From positions 372,001 to 436,000 of the forward strand of contig NZ_CP054258.1 of NCBI RefSeq assembly GCF_024181585.1: 64,000 nucleotides of DNA, read 5' to 3'. The notes below the pieces were generated by a model, which was given only the letters and a program-made list of their open reading frames with translations, searched no databases and had not been told where the DNA came from. Within the stretch, counting starts at the first letter, position 1, and every line of letters begins with the position of its first letter. The DNA is from Treponema socranskii subsp. buccale (GTDB lineage: Bacteria > Spirochaetota > Spirochaetia > Treponematales > Treponemataceae). Of this stretch, positions 25,595 through 34,716 are shown in pieces. The translations under genes and the position numbers were made by a program.

Positions 25595-27301
25595 TTAATA
25601 CACGCCGATAATGACGGGGTCTGCCCAAAACGAACTGTACCGGACGGTACCCTCAGACGATTCTTCCCAAATGGATTGGAGCGCGTAGCCTCGAGGATGC
25701 TGTACGATTTTCGTGTTGCCGGCGGCGGGTTTTAAATCGTTTATACCGCGGGTAAACGTTATATGCTGCGAATCGAGGTTTCCGAAATAATAATTTTTCG
25801 CATCTCCCGTTTCACCCCAGCCTTCGTACGAAAGACCCGCACCCAGGGCCGGATCGACGGGTATCCATCCGATGCCGTATAAGTAGAATTCGCACCACCA
25901 GTGATTTCGCGTGCGGATATTGCGGTCGACGAGTATGCCGCAATCGGTGAGCGCGGGGATACCTGCGGCACGAAGCAGCGCCGTATAGAGAAGCGCAAAA
26001 CAATAGGCGTCGCCTCTTTTGTTTTTTATAAGATTGAGCGGAGATTCCGGCTTTGCCGCGGTATCGCGCAGTTTGTAATTGTCGAGCATATACGTATAGA
26101 TGAGCTTTGCTTTGATGTAGGGATTCGTCTCTTTTCCGACAATCGACGAAGCGAGATTCGTAACGGCTCTATCGTCCGACGGGATAAATTTATCCGCCCG
26201 AGTCGATGCCGCATAAAGCGCTTTATTCATATCGGAATACGATTTTACGTATTTCAGCTGAACGGTGCTTTTGACTTCGTATACCGAAACGACGAAATTT
26301 TGCGAAAAACGCTGTTTTGCCGGAGAAGAACCTTTACTTGCCTGCAGCTGATGGACGATCGTATTTTGGTAATCGGCGATAGCGGGTTCAGGAGTCCTCT
26401 CGTTAAGTTCGACAAAGGGCTGAGCCGCCGTAACGATGGGGCGGGGAAAATAAAACCTGATCGTCGCCGGCTGTTTCGTTTCGATATCGTTTATGTCCGC
26501 AGCAAGCTGCATGATATACGTGCGCTGCGTACCGTATGTTTTGCTTCCTATACGCGAATCGATTGTGAGTTTTTGAAGGTCGGATTTTCCTGCGGGTGTT
26601 TCGACATAAATCGATCCGGAAGCCGCTCCGTCCGGGACGCGTACGCGGATTTCGGTGTCACTCCAAAATTCGTAGTCGAAATCGGTTTTATTTGCGGGAA
26701 TATATATTGTACCGGGCGCTCCGCTTTCGTATGCGAGCGTACTGCGGTTCGGAGGAATTTCCCGTTCCGTTGCAAAAAAGACGTCGGCGTCATCGTGCGT
26801 ATTGCCGAAATTTTTCCCGGAGATGACGATGAGACTTCCGACCGCCGGAGATGCGTTTGAAATCGATGCGATGAACGGGAGGGAAGTTTGCATTTTCGGA
26901 CGGGCGGCGACGGGGATCTCGCGTTCGTTTGTAAAAAACGAAGGCTCCGAGCGGTTTATTTCCGTTCCGACAAAGACGAGCCCGTCGGAGACGTTTGCCG
27001 GAAGGATGACTTTGATTTCTTTATCCGTCCATGCGATATACGAACTTGCAGTGAGTTTGCTGCCTGCGAACTCGACATAGCCGCTTCCTTGCATATTGCC
27101 GAAATGCTTTCCTCTGATAATGACGAGGTCTCCCGGAGAGCCGATGGGCGGATCGAGCCTTTCGATAACCGGTTTCCGACGCATCCGCATTGTGATTATA
27201 AAAACGATGCAGAATACGAGCGCGATAAGCGCCGCAACGCACAGCGTCCGAAACAACGGCGACTTTCTGAATGAATAGCTGAATTGGCCGGAAGAAATCA
27301 C
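25595..27301 (-). CDS. Membrane-anchored IPT/TIG and transglutaminase-like protein
   Basis: 568 aa, starting at GTG that overlaps the stop of the anti-sigma gene (GTGA). One membrane helix (about residues 19-39) is followed by two IPT/TIG immunoglobulin-like domains (about 44-125 and 140-245: PVIERLDPPIGSPGDLVIIRG, PFIASISNASPAVGSLIVISGKNFGN) and then a spacer. The C-terminal transglutaminase-like domain (about 400-510) has the Cys of AYCFALLYTALLRAAGIP, the His of NHWWCEFYL and the Asp of VDPALGAG. The active part would lie in the periplasm. Fourth gene of the cysS-rpoE-anti-sigma run; perhaps part of the envelope stress response. Confidence 0.85.
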   Translation of the reverse strand: MISSGQFSYSFRKSPLFRTLCVAALIALVFCIVFIITMRMRRKPVIERLDPPIGSPGDLVIIRGKHFGNMQGSGYVEFAGSKLTASSYIAWTDKEIKVILPANVSDGLVFVGTEINRSEPSFFTNEREIPVAARPKMQTSLPFIASISNASPAVGSLIVISGKNFGNTHDDADVFFATEREIPPNRSTLAYESGAPGTIYIPANKTDFDYEFWSDTEIRVRVPDGAASGSIYVETPAGKSDLQKLTIDSRIGSKTYGTQRTYIMQLAADINDIETKQPATIRFYFPRPIVTAAQPFVELNERTPEPAIADYQNTIVHQLQASKGSSPAKQRFSQNFVVSVYEVKSTVQLKYVKSYSDMNKALYAASTRADKFIPSDDRAVTNLASSIVGKETNPYIKAKLIYTYMLDNYKLRDTAAKPESPLNLIKNKRGDAYCFALLYTALLRAAGIPALTDCGILVDRNIRTRNHWWCEFYLYGIGWIPVDPALGAGLSYEGWGETGDAKNYYFGNLDSQHITFTRGINDLKPAAGNTKIVQHPRGYALQSIWEESSEGTVRYSSFWADPVIIGVY

Positions 27302-28011
27302 TTGAGCGAACTCACAAGTTCACCGTTTGCAAAATCTATGTCGGCGGCCGGCGGAACAAAGCCGATTTCGGGTATGCCGATTTTTATCGCGAGAGAACTG
27401 CCGTTTGCAAAGTCGGGGCGGAAGAGATCGACGTCTTCGAGCTGCCGTTCTCCCGTACGAACCGCGTCGAAACGGGTACCGCCGAAAGATGCATCGAATG
27501 CCGTGCCGTATTCCGCATTTACGCCGTATGTTTCATCCGGCAGAGACGGCACGAATGCGCGGGGTTGTTCGATATTGCCGTTGATGACGACGTTGTTTTT
27601 TGCGAGTTCGACGCTTGTACTGCGCGAAATCGGATTGATCGCGGCGGTTTTAACCGCGGAAGGCGAGCGGAGAACGCGAAGCGGTATGATGAGCGCGAAA
27701 ACCGCAGCGGCCGCGGCTGCGGAAAGGGCATATCGAAAATTGTGAGCGGGAAAGCGGTACACGCGATTTGTCGTTTTGCTGTAGCTGAGGCGCACTTGAA
27801 GGCGCTCCCAGCTTTTGTCGAGAGACGCTTTATCCAATGTCATGCCGCCGGCATCCGAGCGGAAGACGGCGCTTACGGCGCGGAGAGATGCGAGTTTCGC
27901 CGCGCATTTCGGGCACGATTTGATGTGCGCTTCGTATGTTCCGACGTATGTTTCGGGAAGTTCGTTATCGAGATACACCGAGTGGATATCGTTACTGGGG
28001 CAGGTAGACAT
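27298..28011 (-). CDS. Zinc-finger anti-sigma factor
   Basis: 237 aa. The N-terminus carries the anti-sigma zinc motif H29-x3-C33-x2-C36 (EAHIKSCPKCAAKL). A membrane helix (about residues 92-112, alanine-rich) follows, then a long extracytoplasmic tail. It should hold the ECF sigma factor encoded directly upstream and release it on an envelope signal. The start has AGGAG before ATG. It overlaps the sigma gene by 20 bp and the transglutaminase-like gene by 4 bp, so all three are coupled. Confidence 0.9.
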   Translation of the reverse strand: MSTCPSNDIHSVYLDNELPETYVGTYEAHIKSCPKCAAKLASLRAVSAVFRSDAGGMTLDKASLDKSWERLQVRLSYSKTTNRVYRFPAHNFRYALSAAAAAAVFALIIPLRVLRSPSAVKTAAINPISRSTSVELAKNNVVINGNIEQPRAFVPSLPDETYGVNAEYGTAFDASFGGTRFDAVRTGERQLEDVDLFRPDFANGSSLAIKIGIPEIGFVPPAADIDFANGELVSSLK

Positions 28012-28561
28012 CGTCTTCTCCTAATAATTTCGACAGCTGTTCGCGTGCGCGAAACACGCGGACTTTTACGTTTCCTTCCGTAATGCCGAGCGTTTTTCCG
28101 ATTTCTTTATAATTCAAATCTCCGTATTCGCGCAAAATCAAAACTTCGCGAAGTTTTTCCGGAAGCTGTGCGAGCGCTTCGCGCGCTTTTTTTGCGGCTT
28201 CCGCTTTGAGCACATCGGTTTCGCCCGAGGGCGCCGTCCGATGATCTTCGTACAGCGCTTTTTGATACGCTTTCCGTTCGCGTCCTTTCCGCTTGACGTA
28301 GTTGAGCGATGCGTTTTTTACGACGCGGATGAGCCAATACTTCGCATCGTTGAGCGACGGAAAGACAAGCACTTTTTCGTTCGCTTTGATGAGCGAATCG
28401 TGCGCCAAATCTTCCGCCGCTTCTTCGTCGGCGACGACCCTGTACGAAATGCGGAACAAAAGCTGCATCGTCGCGTCGTATATCGTTTTAAAATCTGCGG
28501 GATTGCCCGCGTTGAGCGGATGAGACGATCCCGATTGATTTTCCTCTACCGTAGTAAACAC
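27992..28561 (-). CDS. rpoE: ECF sigma factor (RpoE-like)
   Basis: 189 aa. Region 2 (about residues 25-95) shows LLFRISYRVVADEEAAEDLAHDSLIKANEKV and the -10-binding segment AKYWLIRVVKNASLNYVKRK. Region 4 (about 125-180) shows LPEKLREVLILREYGDLNYKEIGKTLGITEGNVKVRVFRAREQL with the helix-turn-helix that reads the -35. There is no sigma 1.1 or region 3. The GTG start has GGAG before it, 15 nt after the end of cysS. As I recall, T. pallidum TP0092 is the homolog and follows cysS in the same way. Confidence 0.93.
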   Translation of the reverse strand: MFTTVEENQSGSSHPLNAGNPADFKTIYDATMQLLFRISYRVVADEEAAEDLAHDSLIKANEKVLVFPSLNDAKYWLIRVVKNASLNYVKRKGRERKAYQKALYEDHRTAPSGETDVLKAEAAKKAREALAQLPEKLREVLILREYGDLNYKEIGKTLGITEGNVKVRVFRAREQLSKLLGEDDVYLPQ

Positions 28562-28576
28562 GATAACTCCAAAAAG

Positions 28577-30046
28577 TTACGGCTCTTGCGCCGTTCGCTT
28601 CCACACCGGCCCGTCCGGCGTATCGGTGATGACGATGCCGCGGGATGCCAAATCGCCTCTGATTTTATCGGCTTTTGCGAAATCTTTCGCTTTTTTCGCC
28701 GCCGTCCGTTCCGCAACGAGAGCGTCGATTTCGGCCGCTTCCGCGTCTCCTTCGTGTGTTTTGACAACCGCGGCCGACCGCAGTTTTGCCGCTTCCGATT
28801 CGATTTTGAGCGCGAGTACGCCGTCCATCGTTTTGATGAGCGAAAGCGCTTCTTCCGCTTTCAGTTCGGAATCCTTTACCGCAAGGTGCAGCGCACTCAT
28901 CGCCTGAGGAGTTGCAAGATCGTTTTCGAGTGCGGCTTTAAAAGAACCGATATAACCTTGCGCTTTTTTCCCGAGCGAAGGAGAGACTTTTCCGTGAGAT
29001 GCTTCGATAATCTGCGCGGCGCGTTTTACGAGCGCTTTCCGTGCGTTTTTTGCGCTTTCCATCGCGTCCCAGCTGAAAAACACTTGGCTTCGGTACTGAG
29101 CGCCGAGCAAAAAATAGCGGTAGTCGAGCGCGTCGTAGCCTTTATCGGCGAGCGTTTGAAGGCGCAGAAAATTCCCCGCGGACTTCGACATTTTATCTCC
29201 GTCGCCGGACGCGTCGTTTTTGACGACGAGGAATTCGTTGTGCAGCCAATAGTTTACCCATTTTTTGCCGGTCGCGCCTTCCGACTGCGCGATTTCGTTC
29301 GTGTGATGAATGGGTATATGGTCGATGCCGCCGGTGTGAATGTCGAAATGATCGCCGAGGTATTTCATGCTCATCGCCGAGCACTCGATGTGCCAGCCGG
29401 GATAGCCTTTTCCCCAGGGGCTTTCCCACGACAGCGCCTGATTTTCGAATTTCGATTTTGTAAACCACAACACGAAATCGTAGGGATTGCGTTTGTTTTC
29501 ATCGACGCCGACTCTCGCTCCGGCTTTTTGATCGTCGAGGCGGAGGTTTGCGAGCTTTCCGTAATCGGCATACGTGGACACGTCGTAATAGAGGTTTCCG
29601 CCGGACATATAGGTATGACCGTTCGCTTCGATGCGCTTTATCAATTCGATCATATCGGAAACGTGATCGGTCGCTTTGCATACGACGTCGGGGCGGCGGA
29701 TATTGAGCGCGTCCAAATCTTTAAAAAACGCATCCGTATAAAACTGCGCGACTTCGAGTACCGATTGATGGCGCTCTTTCGCAGTCTTTACGATTTTATC
29801 TTCGCCCGAATCGTCGTCGCCCGTAAGGTGCCCGATATCGGTGATGTTCATGACGTGCTTTTTATCGTAGCCGAGGTAGGAAAGCGTGCGATCGAGTATG
29901 TCGAGAAACACGTATGCGCGCAGGTTTCCGATGTGCGCGTAATTATACACCGTCGGGCCGCAGCCGTAAAAGCCGACGAAGCCCGGCGTAATCGGCACGA
30001 AATCCTGCATTTCCCGTCCCATCGTATTGAATACCCGTAATCCCAT
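28577..30046 (-). CDS. cysS: Cysteine--tRNA ligase
   Basis: 489 aa, near the usual size. Class I synthetase: the HIGH-type motif is in CGPTVYNYAHIGNLR and the KMSKS motif is KMSKSAGNF. The zinc-binding set includes the early Cys of YGCGPT and WHIECSAMSM plus HTGGIDHIPIHHTNEIAQSE. I chose ATG 30046 because AGGGA lies 8 nt upstream; the reading from 30052 would need TTG. It is the first gene of the run that continues into rpoE, anti-sigma and the transglutaminase-like gene. It is divergent from murB with only 49 nt between the start codons. Confidence 0.97.
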   Translation of the reverse strand: MGLRVFNTMGREMQDFVPITPGFVGFYGCGPTVYNYAHIGNLRAYVFLDILDRTLSYLGYDKKHVMNITDIGHLTGDDDSGEDKIVKTAKERHQSVLEVAQFYTDAFFKDLDALNIRRPDVVCKATDHVSDMIELIKRIEANGHTYMSGGNLYYDVSTYADYGKLANLRLDDQKAGARVGVDENKRNPYDFVLWFTKSKFENQALSWESPWGKGYPGWHIECSAMSMKYLGDHFDIHTGGIDHIPIHHTNEIAQSEGATGKKWVNYWLHNEFLVVKNDASGDGDKMSKSAGNFLRLQTLADKGYDALDYRYFLLGAQYRSQVFFSWDAMESAKNARKALVKRAAQIIEASHGKVSPSLGKKAQGYIGSFKAALENDLATPQAMSALHLAVKDSELKAEEALSLIKTMDGVLALKIESEAAKLRSAAVVKTHEGDAEAAEIDALVAERTAAKKAKDFAKADKIRGDLASRGIVITDTPDGPVWKRTAQEP

Positions 30047-30058
30047 AAGCAATCCCTA

Positions 30059-30087
30059 TCGAAAAGTATAAACGTTTTCAGTATACT
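30059..30087 (+). promoter_or_regulatory. Promoter placing transcription start at the murB start codon
   Basis: TCGAAA (30059-30064), 17-nt spacer, TATACT (30082-30087), 8 nt, ATG 30096. No Shine-Dalgarno. The -35 is poor (4 of 6). Confidence 0.45.
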
Positions 30088-30095
30088 GTAGCGTA

Positions 30096-31028
30096 ATGAC
30101 AAGCATACGCGAAACGGCTGAAAAATTCAATACGGACGATTTTAAAGGCCGCATCCTCTTTTCCGAAACGATGGCGAATCACACGACGTTCCGCATCGGA
30201 GGGCCGGCGCCTCTTTTTATAGCACCCTTCGATGTTCCCTCTCTCCGCTTTGCGCTTTCGGTTTTAAAGACCGATGCCGTGCCCTATTTCGTACTCGGAG
30301 GGGGAAGCAATATCGTCGTGTCGGACAAGGGCTTTGAAGGCGCCGTCGTTTCGATGAGCGCTCTCTGTCATATCGAAGCCGACGGAGAATATGTCGCCTC
30401 GGGCGCGGGAGCTTCCGTTTCGTCCGTCGTTTCGTTTTGCACGGAGCATTCTCTTTCGGGGCTTGAAGCGTTTGCGGGGCTTCCCGGAAGCGCGGGCGGC
30501 GCGGTATATATGAACGCAAGATGCTTCGACGTATCCGTAAGCGATGTCCTTTCCGAAGTCCGCTATATCGATTGCGAAACGCTCGAAGAAAAAACCTACC
30601 GCTTCAACGCAGCGGATTGGGATTATAAAATCTCGCCCTTTCAAAATACGCCTCGAATCGTCACGTGCGCGGTTTTTAAAACACGGAGACTTTCCGAAGA
30701 CAAAAAAAACGAAATCGAGGCGCGCTGCAAAACCTGCGTCGCAGAGCGAAGCGCAAAGGGGCATTATAAATTTCCGAGCGCCGGAAGCGTGTTCAAAAAC
30801 AACCGCGCATTCGGAAAGCCGTCCGGAAAAATCATCGACGAAGCGGGATTGAAAGGCATGCGCTCGGGCGGCGCTCAAGTCGCTCCGTGGCACGGAAACT
30901 TTATCGTAAACACGGGAGGAGCGACGGCGGCGGACGTACGCGCTCTTGCCGATCGCATCGTCGAAATCGTGCGGCAAAAGACGGGATTTACGCTCGAATG
31001 CGAAATACTATTTTGCGGAATACGGTAA
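30096..31028 (+). CDS. murB: UDP-N-acetylmuramate dehydrogenase
   Basis: 310 aa. The enzyme reduces UDP-GlcNAc-enolpyruvate to UDP-MurNAc with NADPH in peptidoglycan precursor synthesis; FAD-bound and cytoplasmic. Motifs are HTTFRIGGPA, the FAD-binding VLGGGSNIVVSDKGF, GLEAFAGLPGSAGGAVYMNA, and the C-terminal FPSAGSVFKN with the catalytic serine and SGKIIDEAGLKG. It has no ribosome binding site but follows a -10 box 8 nt upstream, suggesting leaderless expression. It is divergent from cysS; the cyclic-nucleotide-binding gene follows on its own promoter. Confidence 0.96.
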   Translation: MTSIRETAEKFNTDDFKGRILFSETMANHTTFRIGGPAPLFIAPFDVPSLRFALSVLKTDAVPYFVLGGGSNIVVSDKGFEGAVVSMSALCHIEADGEYVASGAGASVSSVVSFCTEHSLSGLEAFAGLPGSAGGAVYMNARCFDVSVSDVLSEVRYIDCETLEEKTYRFNAADWDYKISPFQNTPRIVTCAVFKTRRLSEDKKNEIEARCKTCVAERSAKGHYKFPSAGSVFKNNRAFGKPSGKIIDEAGLKGMRSGGAQVAPWHGNFIVNTGGATAADVRALADRIVEIVRQKTGFTLECEILFCGIR

Positions 31029-31059
31029 AGATACGCTCGATTTATGCCGATTTTAAAGA

Positions 31060-31088
31060 TTGACAAACAGGGCAGTGGAATTTATACT
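31060..31088 (+). promoter_or_regulatory. Sigma-70-type promoter of the cyclic-nucleotide-binding gene
   Basis: TTGACA (31060-31065), 17-nt spacer, TATACT (31083-31088). AGAGGG (31097-31102) then sets the TTG start at 31112. Confidence 0.75.
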
Positions 31089-31111
31089 TATAAAACAGAG
31101 GGCGAATCGAA

Positions 31112-32302
31112 TTGCTGCAATTATCATTTGTAAATTTTAGAAAAGGATCTTACCTCGTCGTCGAAGGAAAGGCAGAAAGCGATCGCTTCTTTATCATTCA
31201 AAGCGGCAATGTCCGTTGTTTTAAAGCGACCGATACGCCCGGCGGCCCGATTAAACTCCTCGGCCCGGGTGACTTTGTCGGCGTTATCCCCTGTATGTCG
31301 GGGCATTCGCAAATCGAAACCGTTATCGCCATCACCGACGTCACCGGTATTTCCGTCCGCCGCGATCAATACCCCGAACTCATCATGCGCAATACGCCCG
31401 TCGCCATGAAGATCATCCGTACCTTTGCAAACGGCATGAGAGCGATGAACGAAACGCTGACAAAGCTGACGCTCAACAATGTCGTCGCCGACACACCCGA
31501 GCACATATTCGACGTCGCCGACTATTACGATAAAGCGGGTTTTTCCGACATCGCGGTATACGCCTATTATCAATACCTCAAAGCCTGTCCGCGCGGCATC
31601 AACGCGGGGCGCGCAAAAGAGCGTTTTATCGTGCTCAAAGAGCGCACGCATGCGGTGTATTTCGAATCGACGCCCGACCTCATGCGCGTCTATCCGAAAA
31701 GCACGATGATATTTTCCGAAAGCCAAAACGGCCCGGACATGTTTATCATCCAGGAAGGGCAGGTGAAGATTTCGAAAGTCGTCGACGGCAACGAAGTGAC
31801 GCTCGCTATGCTGAAAAAAGGCGATATGTTCGGTGAAATGGCGCTGCTCGAAAACAAGCCGCGATCGGCGAGCGCGATCGCGCACGAACCGTGCAAACTC
31901 ATGGCGGTAAACCGGCAAAACTTCGATTTGATGGTCGCAACCCAGCCCCAGCTCATTTCGCGCTTGACGACGATGCTCGCCGACCGCTTGTGGTCGATGT
32001 ACCGTCAGATAGACAACGCGAACCTGCACGATCCGCTGCACAAACTCATCGACATCCTCGCGCTGCAAGTCGAAAAAACGAAAATCAATCTTTCTCAGCA
32101 AAACGTTCAGTATCAAACGGATTTGACGCCCTACGATTTGGCGAATATGTGCGGGATCCCGAAGGAGCAGCAGGCCGAAAGCCTTATTCGATTGCAGTCC
32201 GATTCCCATGTCCGTTTTGTCAACGGAAAAATTCTCGTGCCCGACTGCCGCGAACTCGTAAAACAGGCGGCCTTTTACCGCAAACAAAACAACAACGCGT
32301 AG
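31112..32302 (+). CDS. Protein with two cyclic-nucleotide-binding domains
   Basis: 396 aa, TTG start with AGAGGG upstream. Domain 1 (about residues 1-110) has the jelly-roll but its phosphate-binding cassette is degenerate (GDFVGVIPCMSGHSQ, lacking the GE...R pattern). Domain 2 (about 190-300) has the canonical cassette GEMALLENKPRSASA with the conserved arginine, so it may bind cAMP or cGMP. There is no Crp-type helix-turn-helix that I can see; the C-terminal YDLANMCGIPKEQQAESLIRLQSD region resembles a divergent one. A cytoplasmic sensor or regulator. As I recall, T. pallidum TP0089 is similar and also next to murB. Confidence 0.88.
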   Translation: MLQLSFVNFRKGSYLVVEGKAESDRFFIIQSGNVRCFKATDTPGGPIKLLGPGDFVGVIPCMSGHSQIETVIAITDVTGISVRRDQYPELIMRNTPVAMKIIRTFANGMRAMNETLTKLTLNNVVADTPEHIFDVADYYDKAGFSDIAVYAYYQYLKACPRGINAGRAKERFIVLKERTHAVYFESTPDLMRVYPKSTMIFSESQNGPDMFIIQEGQVKISKVVDGNEVTLAMLKKGDMFGEMALLENKPRSASAIAHEPCKLMAVNRQNFDLMVATQPQLISRLTTMLADRLWSMYRQIDNANLHDPLHKLIDILALQVEKTKINLSQQNVQYQTDLTPYDLANMCGIPKEQQAESLIRLQSDSHVRFVNGKILVPDCRELVKQAAFYRKQNNNA

Positions 32303-32327
32303 CGGGGCGCGTAACGCGGAGTTTTCG

Positions 32328-32870
32328 ATGAAAAAAACGATCGCAGCTGCGTTGTTATTTTTTGCATCTCTCTTTGCTCTGTGTGCGCAAAAAGCGCTTC
32401 CACGCGGTTACGGCGGAATCCGTCTCGGTATGACGCTCGACGAAGTAAAAGAACGCTTGAAAAAAAACGGCGAGTTCGGTTACCACGGCGATCGGGACGT
32501 GTCGCTGCTTCCCGGAGAAAACCGCGTGCTCATAGAAACCGATGCAAAGGCGCGGGGCGTTTCGTCTTTTCTCGAGCGGTGCTATTTTCAGTTTTACAAG
32601 GACCGCCTCTATATTATGATCATCAATGTCGATCGGGAGCGCATGGATCACTACAGTATTTTCAGCGCACTGTGCAAAAAATACGGAAACCCGACCTCTC
32701 TGTCGCCCGAAAAATCGGAGTGGAAATCGGATACCGTGACGATGAGCCTCGAGCGGCCGCTTGCGATCAAATATGTAGACACGAAAGTTTTCGACGAATT
32801 GAACGCCGCATCCCTCGTTCCGCTTTCGGCTGCCGAAATGACGCGCGAACTCTTTTTGGACGCGCTGTGA
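32328..32870 (+). CDS. Secreted hypothetical protein
   Basis: 180 aa. The signal peptide is MKKTIAAALLFFASLFALCAQ; the mature protein begins with a motif GGIRLGMTLDEVKERLKKNGEFGY, common in secreted proteins with a SmpA/OmlA-like start. Beta-rich, one cysteine near the middle. Likely periplasmic. It lies 25 nt after the cyclic-nucleotide-binding gene and 49 nt before a DUF192 lipoprotein gene, so probably one transcript. Function unknown. Confidence 0.8.
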   Translation: MKKTIAAALLFFASLFALCAQKALPRGYGGIRLGMTLDEVKERLKKNGEFGYHGDRDVSLLPGENRVLIETDAKARGVSSFLERCYFQFYKDRLYIMIINVDRERMDHYSIFSALCKKYGNPTSLSPEKSEWKSDTVTMSLERPLAIKYVDTKVFDELNAASLVPLSAAEMTRELFLDAL

Positions 32871-32919
32871 TAGAGCGTTTGTGCGGCGCGAAAGCACACG
32901 AAAAAAGGAAAAATTATCG

Positions 32920-33426
32920 ATGGAAAAATCAACGATCTGTAAAATTAGCGAAAAAACGGCCGGCCGAAAAAACGGCGTGCGCGCTTTGCTTTTTGCGGCC
33001 GCCTCTCTCTTTTTCCTGTCCTGTGCGGACGAGCCCATGGAAGTCCAAACCCTTACGCTTAAAAGAGCCGACGGCGGCACGACGGTGAGCGTCCGTGCGG
33101 AAATAGCGAGTACCCCTGCCCAGCAGAGCAGGGGTTTTATGAAGCGCAAACGCATTCCCGACGGTACGGGAATGCTCTTCGTGTTTGCCAAAGACGAGGT
33201 TCTTTCATTTTGGATGATGAATACGCCGCATCCGCTTTCGATCGCGTACATCGATTCGAGCGGACGCATCCGCGACATATACGACATGACGCCGTTCAGC
33301 CTTGCGCCGGTTAAGAGCACGGTGAGCGTGCGCTATGCTCTCGAAGTGCCCCGAGGCTGGTTCGATCGCGTCAATATAAAAGTCGGCGATACGCTCGCCC
33401 TCGATTTCGACACGCACGCACAGTAG
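32920..33426 (+). CDS. DUF192 lipoprotein
   Basis: 168 aa from ATG 32920, which has AGGAAAAATTATCG upstream; the longer frame to 32881 has no ribosome binding site. The signal segment LLFAAASLFFLSC with lipobox L-S-C (Cys about residue 35) marks it as a lipoprotein. DUF192 core: TPAQQSRGFMKRKRIPDGTGMLFVFAKDEVLSFWMMNTPHPLSIAYIDSSGRI. The conserved W-M-x-N-T and L-E-V-P-x-G pattern is intact. The family is widespread, mostly extracytoplasmic, and of unknown function. Confidence 0.92.
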   Translation: MEKSTICKISEKTAGRKNGVRALLFAAASLFFLSCADEPMEVQTLTLKRADGGTTVSVRAEIASTPAQQSRGFMKRKRIPDGTGMLFVFAKDEVLSFWMMNTPHPLSIAYIDSSGRIRDIYDMTPFSLAPVKSTVSVRYALEVPRGWFDRVNIKVGDTLALDFDTHAQ

Positions 33427-33554
33427 GTAAGCCGGCAGCACAGGACGCGAAATGCAAATGACTCGGTACGCGGGTACGTTATTCAGCCTTATGCGCTTGT
33501 ATTTTCGCGCACTTGCACCGTGCGTGCGGCTTTTCGAAGCGCGCGCATCCGCAC

Positions 33555-34715
33555 TTATGAATTTTCCGATTGTTCCAATTTCAATAATTCCGCCGCCGCG
33601 ATTTTATCGTCCGGGTCGATTTCAAGCGCCGCCGCAAAATACTGTTTCGCTTTTTCGACGTCGTTTTCTTTTAACGCGACGAATCCCAAATTCGATATGA
33701 TTTTCGTATTTTCGGGATCGAGCGACAGTGCGCGCGAAAGATAGCGCTTCGCTCCCGCGAAATCGTTTTGTTCCATGCGGCAGATCGCAAGCTCGTTGCA
33801 AGTATCGCAGTTCGTCTCTCCTCCGGGACACGAAAGCGATTCCAAAAACGCCTGTTCCGCATCTCCGTAGCGTCCGAGCCTGCGAAGTCCCCAGCCGAGC
33901 AAAAACCACGCGTTCCACACTTTTTGATTTGTTTTGATAAATTGTTTGATTTCTTCGAGCCCCTTTTCTTCCTGTCCCGACGAAATCAAATCGTAGGCTG
34001 TTTTGAAGTGGGCGTCGTCCATGTTTTGATTGCGGATATTGTCGACGATTTCCTGAGCGCGCTCTTTTTTGTATATACCGTTTTCGCCGAGCGCATCGTC
34101 GCTTACGTCGCAGGTGAGCGCGATATAGGTTTCAAAGCAGTCTTTCGCTTCGCGGTATGCGTATTGTTTGAGGTAAAAAAATCCCGCATTGAAAAACGCA
34201 TCGGGGATCGCGGGTTCGGCATCCATCGCCGCTTTGTAATAGGCGAGCGCATCGCTGTCGTAGGCGTCGGCGTCTTCATGCAATCCCGAGCGGCGGTACG
34301 AGTTTGCGCGTTCGTCGAAAAAAAGCGCCGTATTGAGCACGGTCGTCATATCGTCGGGGTCGAGGCCGCGAAGCGCCGCGAACATTTCTTCTGCGATATC
34401 GTAATCTTCGTTTTTCGCTTTTAAAATCGCCGCTTCGGAAAGCTCCCGTTTGATATTCGGCCGCGCTTTTTGCAGCAGCGAACGGTAATAGTCCGTGTGC
34501 TCGTTGTGTTTGTCGTAGGCGAGCACGGTGAGGATGCCCGCGAGGATCTGCTCCTGCGTCAATTCTTCGGCATTGAAGGTGCCGGGCGCGTCCCTGTCTT
34601 TTTTTTGCACCGGCAGCGGGATTTCCGGATCGATGCGCATCGCATTTCGGGACAGCTGAAAATCTTCGGGGAGTTTGATGTAATAAATCGTATCGAGTTG
34701 GCTTATAGAATCCAT
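33555..34715 (-). CDS. Tetratricopeptide repeat protein
   Basis: 386 aa from ATG 34715, after AGGAAAAT and one base past the stop of the PilZ gene (TAATATG), so coupled. No signal peptide. TPR units run through most of the length (for example AFFNAGFFYLKQYAYREAKDCFETYI, AWFLLGWGLRRLGRYGDAEQAFLESL, AICRMEQNDFAGAKRYLSRALSLDPENTKIISNLGFVALKENDVEKAKQYFAAALEIDPDD). It is a protein-protein adaptor. The place next to PilZ suggests a c-di-GMP-linked complex, but the partner is unknown. Confidence 0.88.
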   Translation of the reverse strand: MDSISQLDTIYYIKLPEDFQLSRNAMRIDPEIPLPVQKKDRDAPGTFNAEELTQEQILAGILTVLAYDKHNEHTDYYRSLLQKARPNIKRELSEAAILKAKNEDYDIAEEMFAALRGLDPDDMTTVLNTALFFDERANSYRRSGLHEDADAYDSDALAYYKAAMDAEPAIPDAFFNAGFFYLKQYAYREAKDCFETYIALTCDVSDDALGENGIYKKERAQEIVDNIRNQNMDDAHFKTAYDLISSGQEEKGLEEIKQFIKTNQKVWNAWFLLGWGLRRLGRYGDAEQAFLESLSCPGGETNCDTCNELAICRMEQNDFAGAKRYLSRALSLDPENTKIISNLGFVALKENDVEKAKQYFAAALEIDPDDKIAAAELLKLEQSENS

Positions 34716-34716
34716 A

